Below, piece after piece: positions 8,096 through 15,407 of a DNA stretch of 28,350 nucleotides. The notes beneath the pieces were generated by a model that was not told the origin of the DNA, made no database searches, and worked only from the letters and a program-made list of their open reading frames with translations. The stretch covers positions 1-28,350 of the forward strand of contig CAYWMD010000074.1 of assembly GCA_964458575.1 (NCBI GenBank), given 5' to 3'. This stretch comes from CAYWMD01 sp964458575. Its GTDB lineage: Bacteria > Verrucomicrobiota > Verrucomicrobiia > Limisphaerales > JADLHS01. Both the position numbers and the translations under genes were made by a program. How positions within the stretch are numbered: the first letter of the stretch is position 1; each line of letters opens with the position of its first letter.

Positions 8096-8926
8096 TCAGG
8101 TGGTCTTGACGACGCGGGCCGCGGCCAGTTTCTCACCCAGTTCAGCCACGTCCGCGACTACTAGGTCCAGCGGCGGTTGATGGTGGGCGGCCTCGGCCGC
8201 GGTGGTTTCGCCCGAAAGCACCAACACGCCCAGCACACCCGCGCGCCGGGCCATCGCCATGTCGGTGTAAAGCCGATCACCGACCATGGCCAATTGGTCG
8301 GGCCGCAGCGCGTGCCGCTGGAGTATGCCCCGCAACATGCGCGGATCGGGTTTGCCCAGGACGGCGTCGGGCGCGCGTCCGGTGGCTCGTTCGAGCGCCG
8401 CGCAGAGGGAACCGCAATCCACCAGCACGGTGGGCTGATCCGTCGGGCAAACGCGGTCGGGATTCGTGGCCACAAACGGCTTTCCGCGTTTGAGCCACCA
8501 CGCGGCGCGACACAGCCGCGCGTAGGTCAAGGTCAGATCGAATCCCACCAGCACCGCGTCCGGCTCGTCGGCGGGACCATCACCGGTCAGTGTGAAACCG
8601 GCCCGCGTAAATTCATCGCACATGCTGGGCGTGCCGAGCACGAACAGCCGGCGCACTGCTGGCATTTGTTCCCGGAGGTACTCGATGGTCGCCTGGGTCG
8701 AGGTGAACAGTTGATCGGGCGTTGCCGCGATGCCGAAGCGTTCGAGGTGCGCAAGGTAGTCCTCAACGCTTTTGCTCGGGTTGTTCGTAAGGAATGTGTG
8801 ACCAATGCCGAGCTCCACGAGTTGCGCGAGAAAGGGCAGCGCCCCGCGGAGAATCCGACCGCCCAGGTAAATCGTCCCGTCCAGGTCCAACGCGACATGG
8901 CGGATGCTGGCAAGCCGTTGGTCCAT
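8096..8926 (-). CDS. HAD-IIA (NagD-like) phosphatase
   Basis: The 276-residue protein belongs to HAD subfamily IIA (NagD/AraL/PGP type), which dephosphorylates small phosphorylated metabolites. Motif I is ALDLDGTIYLGG with nucleophile D14 and acid/base D16. Motif II is FLTNNPSKS (~46-54). The C2-type cap follows. Motif III lysine is in AVLGKPDP (~192-199). Motif IV is MVGDRLYTDMAMA (~216-228). ATG 8926 fits the family start; the frame is open further upstream, where it is antisense to the GDPD gene. It starts 32 bases after the GDPD stop and is followed 48 bases later by the OPA transporter. In this context it may act on glycerol-3-phosphate or phosphoglycolate, but the substrate is not fixed by sequence. 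Confidence 0.9.
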   Translation of the reverse strand: MDQRLASIRHVALDLDGTIYLGGRILRGALPFLAQLVELGIGHTFLTNNPSKSVEDYLAHLERFGIAATPDQLFTSTQATIEYLREQMPAVRRLFVLGTPSMCDEFTRAGFTLTGDGPADEPDAVLVGFDLTLTYARLCRAAWWLKRGKPFVATNPDRVCPTDQPTVLVDCGSLCAALERATGRAPDAVLGKPDPRMLRGILQRHALRPDQLAMVGDRLYTDMAMARRAGVLGVLVLSGETTAAEAAHHQPPLDLVVADVAELGEKLAAARVVKTT

Positions 8927-8958
8927 GACAAAGGGAAGGCGCGGCAACCGTGGCGGCG

Positions 8959-9876
8959 CTATGGAATGGTCAGCGGTTTGACACCGCGCAACGCCAGCGT
9001 CCGCCAGATCAGCGAGGTGTTGTTCGAGATGATTCCGTCCACGCCCAGATCGAGCAACTCGTTTGCAGCTGCGGCGTCGTTGATGGTGTAAATCCAGACT
9101 TTCATGCCTTGCGCGTGCGCCTGTTGCACCGCCTCGCGCGTGACCAACCGATTCCAGCCAATGGCGCGCGCGCCGGATTTTGCTGCTTCCGCGATCCACG
9201 CCGCATCCAGGGTTTTTTCCGCGTCCGACAACTTTCTTCCATTCCGCGTGGACGGCGGCCCCAAAGCTCCCAGCACCTGGGCCGGTTCCAACCGGTGAAA
9301 TTCCGCGAGAAAATTCCAATCGAAGGATTGCAGGATGAGCCGGTTCACATAATGGCGGTCGCGCAGCAACTTCAGGAGGGTCGCGGGATCGCCGGCCTTG
9401 CGTTCGATGAGGGTTGCGCCCCCGTTTTGAATCAGGTCCAGCGCTTCGTCGAGTTGTGGCAACCGTGTGCCGGCGAATTGCCGGTCGAACCAACGGCCCG
9501 CATCGAGCCCGCGCAACTCCTCGGCGGTTTTCGCGTCCACGCGGATCTTCTTACCGCCCCACTTCGCCACGGCGTCGGTCGTGCGATCGAGGTCCGAATC
9601 GTGGATCACGATTGGCACGCCATCCTTGGTGTGGTGGTAGTCGAGTTCGACCAGGTCGGCGCCAGCGGTTTTGGCCAGCTTGAAAGCGGGCAGTGTATTC
9701 TCCGGCGCGATCTCGCTGTAACCCCGATGCGCTATGACTAGCGGCCGGCCGGCGCGCAACAGCCGCTCCGCCGGGGAACCCGATGCGTCCGTCGTTTGGG
9801 CTTTCATGGAAATTGTGGAGGTCAAGAACGTCGTGCAAAGGCAAACAGACCAAAGCCTGTTGGATTCAAACTTCAT
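8959..9876 (-). CDS. Exported glycerophosphodiester phosphodiesterase
   Basis: The 305-residue protein is a GDPD-family hydrolase that splits glycerophosphodiesters into an alcohol and glycerol-3-phosphate. Catalytic features are clear: H50-R51-G in VIAHRGYSEIAPENT with E59, metal ligands E77 and D79 in VELDYHHTKDG, and H92 in IVIHDSDLDRTTD. The C-terminal WIYTINDAAAANELLDLGVDG motif is also typical. The first ~27 residues are hydrophobic and end near a small-residue site (STISMKAQ), so it is probably secreted or periplasmic. ATG 9876 was preferred to 9909 because it starts the signal peptide. It is the first gene of a GDPD-HAD-OPA transporter operon. Confidence 0.92.
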   Translation of the reverse strand: MKFESNRLWSVCLCTTFLTSTISMKAQTTDASGSPAERLLRAGRPLVIAHRGYSEIAPENTLPAFKLAKTAGADLVELDYHHTKDGVPIVIHDSDLDRTTDAVAKWGGKKIRVDAKTAEELRGLDAGRWFDRQFAGTRLPQLDEALDLIQNGGATLIERKAGDPATLLKLLRDRHYVNRLILQSFDWNFLAEFHRLEPAQVLGALGPPSTRNGRKLSDAEKTLDAAWIAEAAKSGARAIGWNRLVTREAVQQAHAQGMKVWIYTINDAAAANELLDLGVDGIISNNTSLIWRTLALRGVKPLTIP

Positions 9877-9979
9877 CCCGTCATCCTTGGAAAATAGACG
9901 TGCCCTCACAAGCCTAAAGCGCGGGTCGAGTCAGGTGGCACACGATGGACCAGTGTTTTCCGGCGCTCCAGCTACATCG

Positions 9980-12823
9980 TCACACGATTTCCACCGGACA
10001 CTTCGGCAGCGCGTCGAGGAACGATTGACCGTATTGCTTGGCCAGGATGCGGTTATCCAGCACCACAATGATGCCGTTGTCGGTCTTGGTGCGGATCAAC
10101 CGGCCCACGCCCTGGCGGAATTTCAGGATCGCTTCGGGCAATGAAAACTCGCTGAACGAATTCCCACCCCGTGCTTCGATGGCCTCGATGCGCGCCTCGA
10201 TCAGCGGATGATCCGGCACGGCAAACGGCAGGCGCGTAATGATGACGTTGCTCAACGCCTCGCCCGGCACGTCCACGCCCTGCCAGAAACTGTCCGTGCC
10301 GAACAGTACCGAGTCCACGTCGTCTTTGAACTTCTCCAGCATGGTCGAACGCGGCGTGCCGGTGCCCTGCACGAAACACGCGATGCCCAGCTTGTCGAAG
10401 AACGGCTGCATCCGCTCGCCCATTTCCCGCATGAGCCGGAAATTCGTGAACAGCACGAATGCCTTGCCGTGCGTTTGCTGGATGAAATGCTCGATCCACT
10501 TTTCCAGCGCGCCGGCGTAACCGTGTTCCCGGGGGTCGGGCATTTTTTTCACGGCAAACAGCTTCATCTGCCGCTCGTAATCGAAGGGCGTTCCGACCTG
10601 CAGCATCGTGGCCGACTCCGCCCCGACGCGCTTGGCGAAGTAGGCAAGCGCGTCACGGCGTAGGACAGGCGTCGCGCCTGTCTCTGATTTCTTCTTATCA
10701 GCTGGAGACAGGCGCGACGCCTGTCCTACGCTGCTGCCCGCGCCGACTCTGAACTGGCTTTCGCGCAAGTGTGCTTTCGCCGGATTTTCCCGCACATACG
10801 CGGAGAATTTTTCCAGTGCCACCTCGTCGCGCACGATACAATCGAATGATTCATCCTGCCAGAGCTGGCCCTCCCGACCGACGGCGGCGTTGATTTTCTT
10901 CGCGGTGAAAGATTTCCACGAATGGAGAATGTCGGACAGGGTGTGTTCCCCCAGCGGCCGGATGAGAACATGAACATGGTTTGGCATCACCACGTAATGC
11001 CCAAGCCAATAGCGTTGCACGTCGAAGAATCGCAAGGCCTCCTCGACAATTCGCGAAATGCCCGGCTGCTGCAGCCAACATTCGCCCAATCCTTCATCCA
11101 GCCAGCGATGAAACGTTTCCGCGAACTTTTCCCCGTATTCTTTCTCTTGTTCCGGCGTTCGGGGTTCGGGATTTCGCCGCAGCCACTCGCGCAACTCCAC
11201 CTGCCACTGAATCAGCTTGGGCTTGGGAACGGAATCTGCCAGCCGGAACGTAACGAAATACGTGCAGCCCGCTTGCGTCCAGTGCGGCAAATGCCGGCCG
11301 GTTTTGCCAACCGGCGCGTCGGGATCAAATGGCACGAACGGCAGTGGAGCGACGTTCGGCGACGCCGGCTTTCTCGGTAGTAGGACAGGCGTCGCGCCTG
11401 TCTCTGATTTCTTCTTATCAGATGGAGACAGGCGCGACGCCTGTCCTACGGTGGCCAGCGTTGCGCTGGTCATGATGATGCTCGTGTCGCTCTCGAACAA
11501 ACGGCGGCGCAAGAATTCCGCCACGTCAATCGGCGCGGCGTTCAACGTGAGGTTCTTTTTCACCTTCCCGGAGCGCTCGACCCAGTAAACATGTCGGTCG
11601 GCGCTTTGGCCGAGGAACATCGCGATCTCCTCGCGCAATTCGGCGAGGCGCCGGTTGCATTCCGCCAGTTCCTCGCCCGTTTCCTTGTCGTCGCCGGCCT
11701 TGATCAGTTCACTCAGGGATTCGCGCAAGCTTTGGAGCCTCGGTGTGAGGGTGTCCTTCGCCAATTCCGGCTGCCGGATGCGGAGTTCCGTCCAGCCGCG
11801 CCGGGATTCACCGGTGCCAAAGCTGCGTTGCCGCGCGCTTTTCTGGATGGTCTCACAGGCTCCTTCCACGTTCGCAAAAAATTCGTCGGATTCCTGGAGG
11901 GATTCGACGACGGCATTAACGGCCCGACCGCGTCCGGCAACCGCCGCGAGCAAACCCTTTTGCGTTTTCGTGTTCCAAAGCCGGTTCAACGTGTAGGCCA
12001 GTTGCCCGTGCGACACGCTCAGGCCGATGTGTCGGGACGCGACGGCTTCCATCGTGTGCGCTTCGTCGAAGATGACGAAGTCGTTCTTGAAAAGAATCCC
12101 GCCTTCGACCTCCTCATCCACCGTTCCAAGCAGCGTGAAGAACAGCGTGTGATTCAGCACGAGCACGTCGGCCGAAAGCACCCGGTTGCGTGCGCGCTGG
12201 AAAAAGCAGGCCGGGTGGTCTTTCGCGAAATCGGATTGGTAGCCGCATTTCTTCGCGGAACAAGGACCTTTTTCGGAGCAAACCTCGGCCCAGACCTTGG
12301 GATCGGGCTCGATGTCGAAATCCGACAGACTGCCGTCCGTTGTCCGCTTTGACCATTCGTGGATGCGTTTGAGTTCGGCCGTTTCGCTGGAAGTGAACAA
12401 CGAAGCCGATTGCTGGATCGCTTTCTGAAGCCGGCGCGTGCAGAGATAATTGCCGCGGCCTTTAAGCATCGCGAACTGGAAAGTCGTCGGCAGAATCTGC
12501 TGGAGCATGGGCAGATCCTTTTCCGTGAGTTGCTCCTGCAAATTGATCGTGTGCGTGGAAACGATGGCCTTCTTGCGTTCCGCCACCGCAAACAAAATCG
12601 CCGGGATGAGATACGCGAGCGATTTGCCGACGCCGGTGCCGGCCTCGACGGCGAGATGCTCGCGGTTTTGCAACGCCCGCGCCACGGCCACGGCCATTTG
12701 CTGTTGCTGGGGGCGATACTCGAAATTCCTCGCGCGGGACAGAATGCCCGTCGGCGAGAAAAACTCCTCGACCTGCGCGACCCAATCGGCGCCGGCGGGC
12801 TGGGGTTCAACCACCGAAATCAT
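9980..12823 (-). CDS. dinG: DinG/XPD-type Fe-S helicase interrupted in frame by a RAYT transposase
   Basis: The 947-residue frame is a superfamily 2 DNA helicase of the DinG/YoaA type. Walker A is AGTGVGKS (K67) and the DEAH box is at 253-256 (IFDEAHTME). Likely Fe-S cysteines are C128 (GRGNYLC) and a cluster among C182, C188, C193 and C206. SAT motif MTSATLA is ~451-457. The second RecA domain runs ~722-947, with LQVGTPFDYERQ, GTDSFWQGVDVPG and arginine-finger motif QGVGRLIR (~904-911). Between the SAT motif and DALAYFAKRVG lies ~263 extra residues: REP peptide, a complete RAYT transposase (~497-697) and a second REP peptide. Removing these leaves ~684 residues, normal for the family. ATG 12823 was chosen because the upstream frame overlaps the DUF5615 gene. 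Whether the enzyme still works is unknown. Confidence 0.9.
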   Translation of the reverse strand: MISVVEPQPAGADWVAQVEEFFSPTGILSRARNFEYRPQQQQMAVAVARALQNREHLAVEAGTGVGKSLAYLIPAILFAVAERKKAIVSTHTINLQEQLTEKDLPMLQQILPTTFQFAMLKGRGNYLCTRRLQKAIQQSASLFTSSETAELKRIHEWSKRTTDGSLSDFDIEPDPKVWAEVCSEKGPCSAKKCGYQSDFAKDHPACFFQRARNRVLSADVLVLNHTLFFTLLGTVDEEVEGGILFKNDFVIFDEAHTMEAVASRHIGLSVSHGQLAYTLNRLWNTKTQKGLLAAVAGRGRAVNAVVESLQESDEFFANVEGACETIQKSARQRSFGTGESRRGWTELRIRQPELAKDTLTPRLQSLRESLSELIKAGDDKETGEELAECNRRLAELREEIAMFLGQSADRHVYWVERSGKVKKNLTLNAAPIDVAEFLRRRLFESDTSIIMTSATLATVGQASRLSPSDKKKSETGATPVLLPRKPASPNVAPLPFVPFDPDAPVGKTGRHLPHWTQAGCTYFVTFRLADSVPKPKLIQWQVELREWLRRNPEPRTPEQEKEYGEKFAETFHRWLDEGLGECWLQQPGISRIVEEALRFFDVQRYWLGHYVVMPNHVHVLIRPLGEHTLSDILHSWKSFTAKKINAAVGREGQLWQDESFDCIVRDEVALEKFSAYVRENPAKAHLRESQFRVGAGSSVGQASRLSPADKKKSETGATPVLRRDALAYFAKRVGAESATMLQVGTPFDYERQMKLFAVKKMPDPREHGYAGALEKWIEHFIQQTHGKAFVLFTNFRLMREMGERMQPFFDKLGIACFVQGTGTPRSTMLEKFKDDVDSVLFGTDSFWQGVDVPGEALSNVIITRLPFAVPDHPLIEARIEAIEARGGNSFSEFSLPEAILKFRQGVGRLIRTKTDNGIIVVLDNRILAKQYGQSFLDALPKCPVEIV
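10660..10729. repeat. REP palindrome, family A, copy 1 (downstream flank of RAYT)
   Basis: Two 25-base arms (10660-10684 and 10705-10729) are perfect inverted repeats. Each arm holds its own small hairpin, ACAGGCG-TCG-CGCCTGT. The 20-base spacer starts TGATTTCTTC. The 70 bases differ by a single base from the copy at 11380-11449 and have the same orientation. It is read in the helicase frame as VGQASRLSPADKKKSETGAT plus a few residues. Confidence 0.95.
10730..11335 (-). CDS. REP-associated tyrosine transposase (RAYT, Y1/HUH type), nested in the helicase
   Basis: Within the helicase frame lies a full RAYT/Y1 transposase, a single-stranded-DNA nuclease of the HUH class related to IS200/IS605 TnpA that moves or multiplies REP sequences. 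Motifs: LPHWTQAGCTYFVTFRLADS (N-terminal strand), HYVVMPNHVHVLIRPL with the HxH metal pair, a SWKSFTAKKIN helix, LWQDESFDCIVRD, and the catalytic-tyrosine segment FSAYVRENPAKAHL (Y676 of the helicase frame). All expected residues are present. There is no stop codon at its end; it runs into the second REP and the helicase. The possible separate start is GTG at 11335, in frame. Coordinates mark the transposase part only. It may be made only as part of the fusion or from its own internal start. Confidence 0.88.
11380..11449. repeat. REP palindrome, family A, copy 2 (upstream flank of RAYT)
   Basis: It has the same architecture as the copy at 10660: perfect 25-base inverted arms around a 20-base spacer, each arm with an inner ACAGGCG-TCG-CGCCTGT hairpin. 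It follows directly after the helicase SAT motif codons (MTSATLAT) and is translated as VGQASRLSPSDKKKSETGAT plus a few residues. Confidence 0.95.
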
Positions 12824-12854
12824 GAAGCCGTGATGTTTGTGAATAAGCGCAATC

Positions 12855-13193
12855 TCAAAGAAAACGAATCTGACCGCGCAGGGATTGGGCGTCTTCCTTT
12901 CCCAACAAAGCCAGCAGCCGCCGCAACGATTCACCGACAGGCAATTGCTTGGACACGATGATGCCCGCGTGTTCCAGACCTTCGGTGACCCAACGATTGT
13001 GCAGCCGAACAAAGTCTCCCACGTTGAAACTGACCAGGCAGCGGTCTTGCGCAGCGGCGAAAGTCAGTTGAGACACATCGGACATGCCAAGTCGTCTTTC
13101 GTCGAGGGCGTGAATGGCGTCGTGGCCGCGCTTGCGGAGGGCAACCGCCAAGGCTGTGTGAACGTCCTCGTCGAGGAAGAGCCGTACGTTCAT
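12855..13193 (-). CDS. DUF5615 PIN-like protein (probable toxin)
   Basis: The 112-residue product matches the DUF5615 (Mut7-C/PIN-like) family, predicted RNases found with DUF433 partners. The start MNVRLFLDEDVHTALAVALR carries the acidic cluster D8-E9-D10 typical of the family, followed by KRGHDAIHALDERRLGMSD and a central CLVSFNVGDFVRLH segment whose Asp is probably part of the active site. Length is normal. ATG 13193 lies 5 bases after the DUF433 stop; a TTG at 13202 overlapping that stop is an alternative. It likely forms a type II toxin-antitoxin pair with DUF433. The helicase start follows 31 bases downstream, so the three may be co-transcribed. Confidence 0.85.
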   Translation of the reverse strand: MNVRLFLDEDVHTALAVALRKRGHDAIHALDERRLGMSDVSQLTFAAAQDRCLVSFNVGDFVRLHNRWVTEGLEHAGIIVSKQLPVGESLRRLLALLGKEDAQSLRGQIRFL

Positions 13194-13198
13194 TTCAC

Positions 13199-13495
13199 TC
13201 AAGCGGCCACCGGCTCGCGCTGGCGAACTTGCTTGCGCCAGTAATCCAGGTCGCTGTTGCGCTTCAAATCGCGATCAATCTCCTTCTGATGATCGAAGTA
13301 ATAAGTCAGCGCGGCGTGCAGCTGCGACTGCGTGAGCTGAGGCAGGCTTTGAAGAATCTCGTCCGGCGTCAGGCCGAGCTGGTAGTAGCCCGCCACGGTG
13401 CGCACGGCAATGCGCGTGCCTTTGATGATGGGCACGCCGTTCAGGACTCGCGGGTTCGTCGTAATGTGTGGATATTTGAGTCCGTTCGTTTTCAC
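13199..13495 (-). CDS. DUF433 protein (probable antitoxin)
   Basis: The 98-residue product belongs to DUF433, small helix-turn-helix-like proteins usually paired with DUF5615 PIN-like toxins. The typical core is clear: ITTNPRVLNGVPIIKGTRIA (~11-30), GYYQLGLTPDEILQSLPQLT (~36-55) and AALTYYFDHQKEID (~61-74). The charged C-terminus may contact the toxin. The start is GTG at 13495. It is the first gene of the pair, and antitoxins of such pairs often repress their own promoter; a promoter was not confidently located in the 113-base gap behind the activator gene. Confidence 0.88.
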   Translation of the reverse strand: MKTNGLKYPHITTNPRVLNGVPIIKGTRIAVRTVAGYYQLGLTPDEILQSLPQLTQSQLHAALTYYFDHQKEIDRDLKRNSDLDYWRKQVRQREPVAA

Positions 13496-13608
13496 GGGGA
13501 TAAACTATCACAACCCATGTGCGAGGCGAGCGTTTGTTGCGGCGCCCAATTCTGACGCTGGCTGTCTTGAAAATCCTCCAGTCAATGAAGGATCTTCAAG
13601 GATGTCGT

Positions 13609-15156
13609 CTAACCCGGAAATCCCATTTCCTCCGCGTAAATGTCGTGAAAATTGGGGTCTTCGTTCAGCGAAAAGTGCTGGACGCGTTGGGCGATGTTGT
13701 CCCAAGCCCCCGGCGCCTCGAAGAGTGCGCGCTTGGCGCCGAGCAGGGCGGTGTTGCCCGCCGGCACGACGCGGTCGAGCGGCACGCGAAGCAGGCCGAT
13801 GCGTTGAGCGCTGGCGCGGCTGATATAATTACCAAATGCTCCTGCGAGGTGAAGCTGCCGGATGTCGTCCAACGAAGTGCCAAGCCGTTCCGCGAGCATC
13901 CGCAAGCCGGCGGCGATGGCGCCCTTGGCGAGTTGCAGTTCGCGCACATCGGTCGCGGAAAGCAGCACCGGCCCGGCCAGCGGCATTTCCTTGCGATTGG
14001 CCATGCGGCCACTCGGATGAATCCATTCCAGTTCGAGGCCCGCCGCCACCGCGTCCACCAAGCCGCTGCCGCACAAGCCGCGCGGTTCGCCGCCGCCAAT
14101 CACCCGGCAGGTAATGAAATTGTCCTCCACTTGCACCGCGCTGATTGCGCCCGTCGCCGCGCGCATGCCCATCCAGATGCGCGCACCTTCGAACGCCGGG
14201 CCAGCGGCCGTGGACGTGCAAAGGATGCGGTCGCGGTTGCCGACGACCACTTCGCCGTTGGTGCCGAGGTCCATCAAAGCCATCCAATCCTGACTCTCGT
14301 GCAAGCCCGTCGCCACGATTCCGGCAAGGATGTCCGAACCAACAAAGCCGCCAAGGCAGGGAAGAAATTCAACGACGGACTCGTCCGCTACATTCCAGTC
14401 CAGTTCACGCGGTGAAAATTCCACCCGTCCCCGCTGCTCGGGCTCGAAGGGATACGCCGACAGCGGCGCAATGTTGATGCCGCAAAACAGATGATGCATC
14501 ACTGTGTTGCCAACGATGATGACGCGTTTCAATTGCCGATTGGCGATTGCCAATTGCGGATTTGAAGTCGGCGTCTCCTCACGTCGGCTGCCATGAGCTG
14601 TCGCCAGGAGCTGCGTTACCATTCCACCAAGCTGCTCACGAACGAGCCGCTGCAATTCCGCCTGGCCGCCGTGCATGGCGAATTCCACCCGGCTCATGAT
14701 GTCCGCGCCGTGACGGGCCTGGGCGTTGAGCGCGGTTTGCACGCCCAGGACGTTTCCCGTGCGCAGGTTGAGCAACTGCGCCGCGATGGTCGTGGTGCCG
14801 AGATCAATCGCCACGCCCAAGCCCTCGCGCGCCGTGAACGCGAAGTGAGACTCGTCGCTCAGGATGGACATCTCCCATTGCGCCAGTTCCAGTTCGAGAT
14901 CGTCGTTCATCGCGTGACGGCACGCGAGACGCCAGCCAGTGTCGAGTTCCGTTTGAGTGAGGAGATTCTTTTCCTCGGCTGTGATCTTCAAAGCGCCGCG
15001 CAGGACTTTCACCCGGCAGCCTTTGCATCGTCCGCGTCCGCCGCAGGGGAACTCCACGCCCTGACCAAAGAGAACGTCTTGCAACCGCGTGCCGGCAGGA
15101 ACGTCCAAGCGCAAATCGGCCGGCGAAAGCCGGAGGTTGTGTATCTTTTGATTCAC
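13609..15156 (-). CDS. Corrinoid activation protein, [2Fe-2S] + ASKHA ATPase (RACo/RamA-like)
   Basis: This 515-residue protein resembles RACo and similar activators, which use ATP and low-potential electrons to reduce oxidised Co(II) corrinoid proteins to Co(I). The N-terminal ferredoxin domain has C38, C44, C47 (EFPCGGRGRCKGCRVKV) and C79 (LACRHAM). The ASKHA part includes GVAIDLGTTTIAAQLL (~115-130), VIIVGNTVMHHLF, LMDLGTNGEVVVG, STAAGPAFEGARI and LAGAFGNYIS. The Fe-S motif is 2Fe-2S, not the 4Fe-4S form of archaeal RamA. A ~20-residue insertion (TSNPQLAIANRQLK, ~195-212) comes from a short palindromic repeat at 14530-14558. The start is uncertain: GTG 15156 was chosen over TTG 15177, which lies in a repeat array. 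It clusters with MtaB/MtaC-like genes, its expected clients. Confidence 0.88.
   Translation of the reverse strand: MNQKIHNLRLSPADLRLDVPAGTRLQDVLFGQGVEFPCGGRGRCKGCRVKVLRGALKITAEEKNLLTQTELDTGWRLACRHAMNDDLELELAQWEMSILSDESHFAFTAREGLGVAIDLGTTTIAAQLLNLRTGNVLGVQTALNAQARHGADIMSRVEFAMHGGQAELQRLVREQLGGMVTQLLATAHGSRREETPTSNPQLAIANRQLKRVIIVGNTVMHHLFCGINIAPLSAYPFEPEQRGRVEFSPRELDWNVADESVVEFLPCLGGFVGSDILAGIVATGLHESQDWMALMDLGTNGEVVVGNRDRILCTSTAAGPAFEGARIWMGMRAATGAISAVQVEDNFITCRVIGGGEPRGLCGSGLVDAVAAGLELEWIHPSGRMANRKEMPLAGPVLLSATDVRELQLAKGAIAAGLRMLAERLGTSLDDIRQLHLAGAFGNYISRASAQRIGLLRVPLDRVVPAGNTALLGAKRALFEAPGAWDNIAQRVQHFSLNEDPNFHDIYAEEMGFPG
14530..14558. repeat. Short CAATTGCC word repeat inside the activator gene
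   Basis: CAATTGCCGATTGGCGATTG is followed by CCAATTGCG; the words are related in direct and inverted form. It is translated in frame as NPQLAIANRQL. It falls in a loop of the ASKHA domain and adds residues not expected in the family. Confidence 0.7.
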
Positions 15157-15162
15157 GGCTCT

Positions 15163-15194
15163 AAGCTCAAAGTTCAAAGCTCAAAGCTCAAGGG
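15163..15194. repeat. AAGCTCAAAG word array
   Basis: Three to four imperfect copies of an 8-9-base word (AAGCTCAAA, AGTTCAAAG) lie just upstream of the activator gene. They make its start codon ambiguous, because an in-frame TTG lies inside the array. Confidence 0.75.
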
Positions 15195-15227
15195 AAATTC
15201 CGACTGAATTAACTTCGTCGAACGGTT

Positions 15228-15384
15228 CACCCTCACCCTGACCCTCTCCCTCAGGGAGAGGGGACAGCCTTCGTCCGTTTCGCGCTTTGCAAATGACCCT
15301 TTGGACAATCCAGTCGCCCGAGTTCTCAAGAGACTGGCAACGATTCTCCCTCTCCCAGCGGGAGAGGGCGGGGTGAGGGAGAGT
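15228..15384. repeat. Composite palindromic element, family B, copy 1
   Basis: The left end is CCCTCACCCTGACCCTCTCC with its own hairpin, and the right end is CTCCCTCTCCCAGCGGGAGA followed by GGGCGGGGTGAGGGAG, so the ends are inverted relatives. The interior includes TTTGGAC and TTCTCAAGAGA. The copy at 18627-18786 has the same order of parts. It fills most of the spacer between the activator gene and the DUF1638 gene. Confidence 0.85.
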
Positions 15385-15407
15385 TGCCCGAAGGCAAAAC
15401 CGTTCCA

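Larger units (their letters stand above)
10660..11449 (-). mobile_element. RAYT-REP element inserted in the helicase gene
   Basis: A REP-associated tyrosine transposase sits between two direct copies of a 70-bp REP palindrome. About 789 bp (263 codons) are added to the helicase, so the frame continues on both sides. The two REPs are 720 bp apart (240 codons), so recombination between them would also keep the frame. No terminal inverted repeats or clear target duplication of an ordinary insertion sequence are seen. The transposase lies on the same strand and in the same frame as the host gene. Confidence 0.9.

Noticed and set aside
10660..11449. Intein in the helicase gene
   Set aside because: The inserted segment has RAYT motifs and REP ends, not the Cys/Ser start, splicing blocks or terminal His-Asn of an intein.
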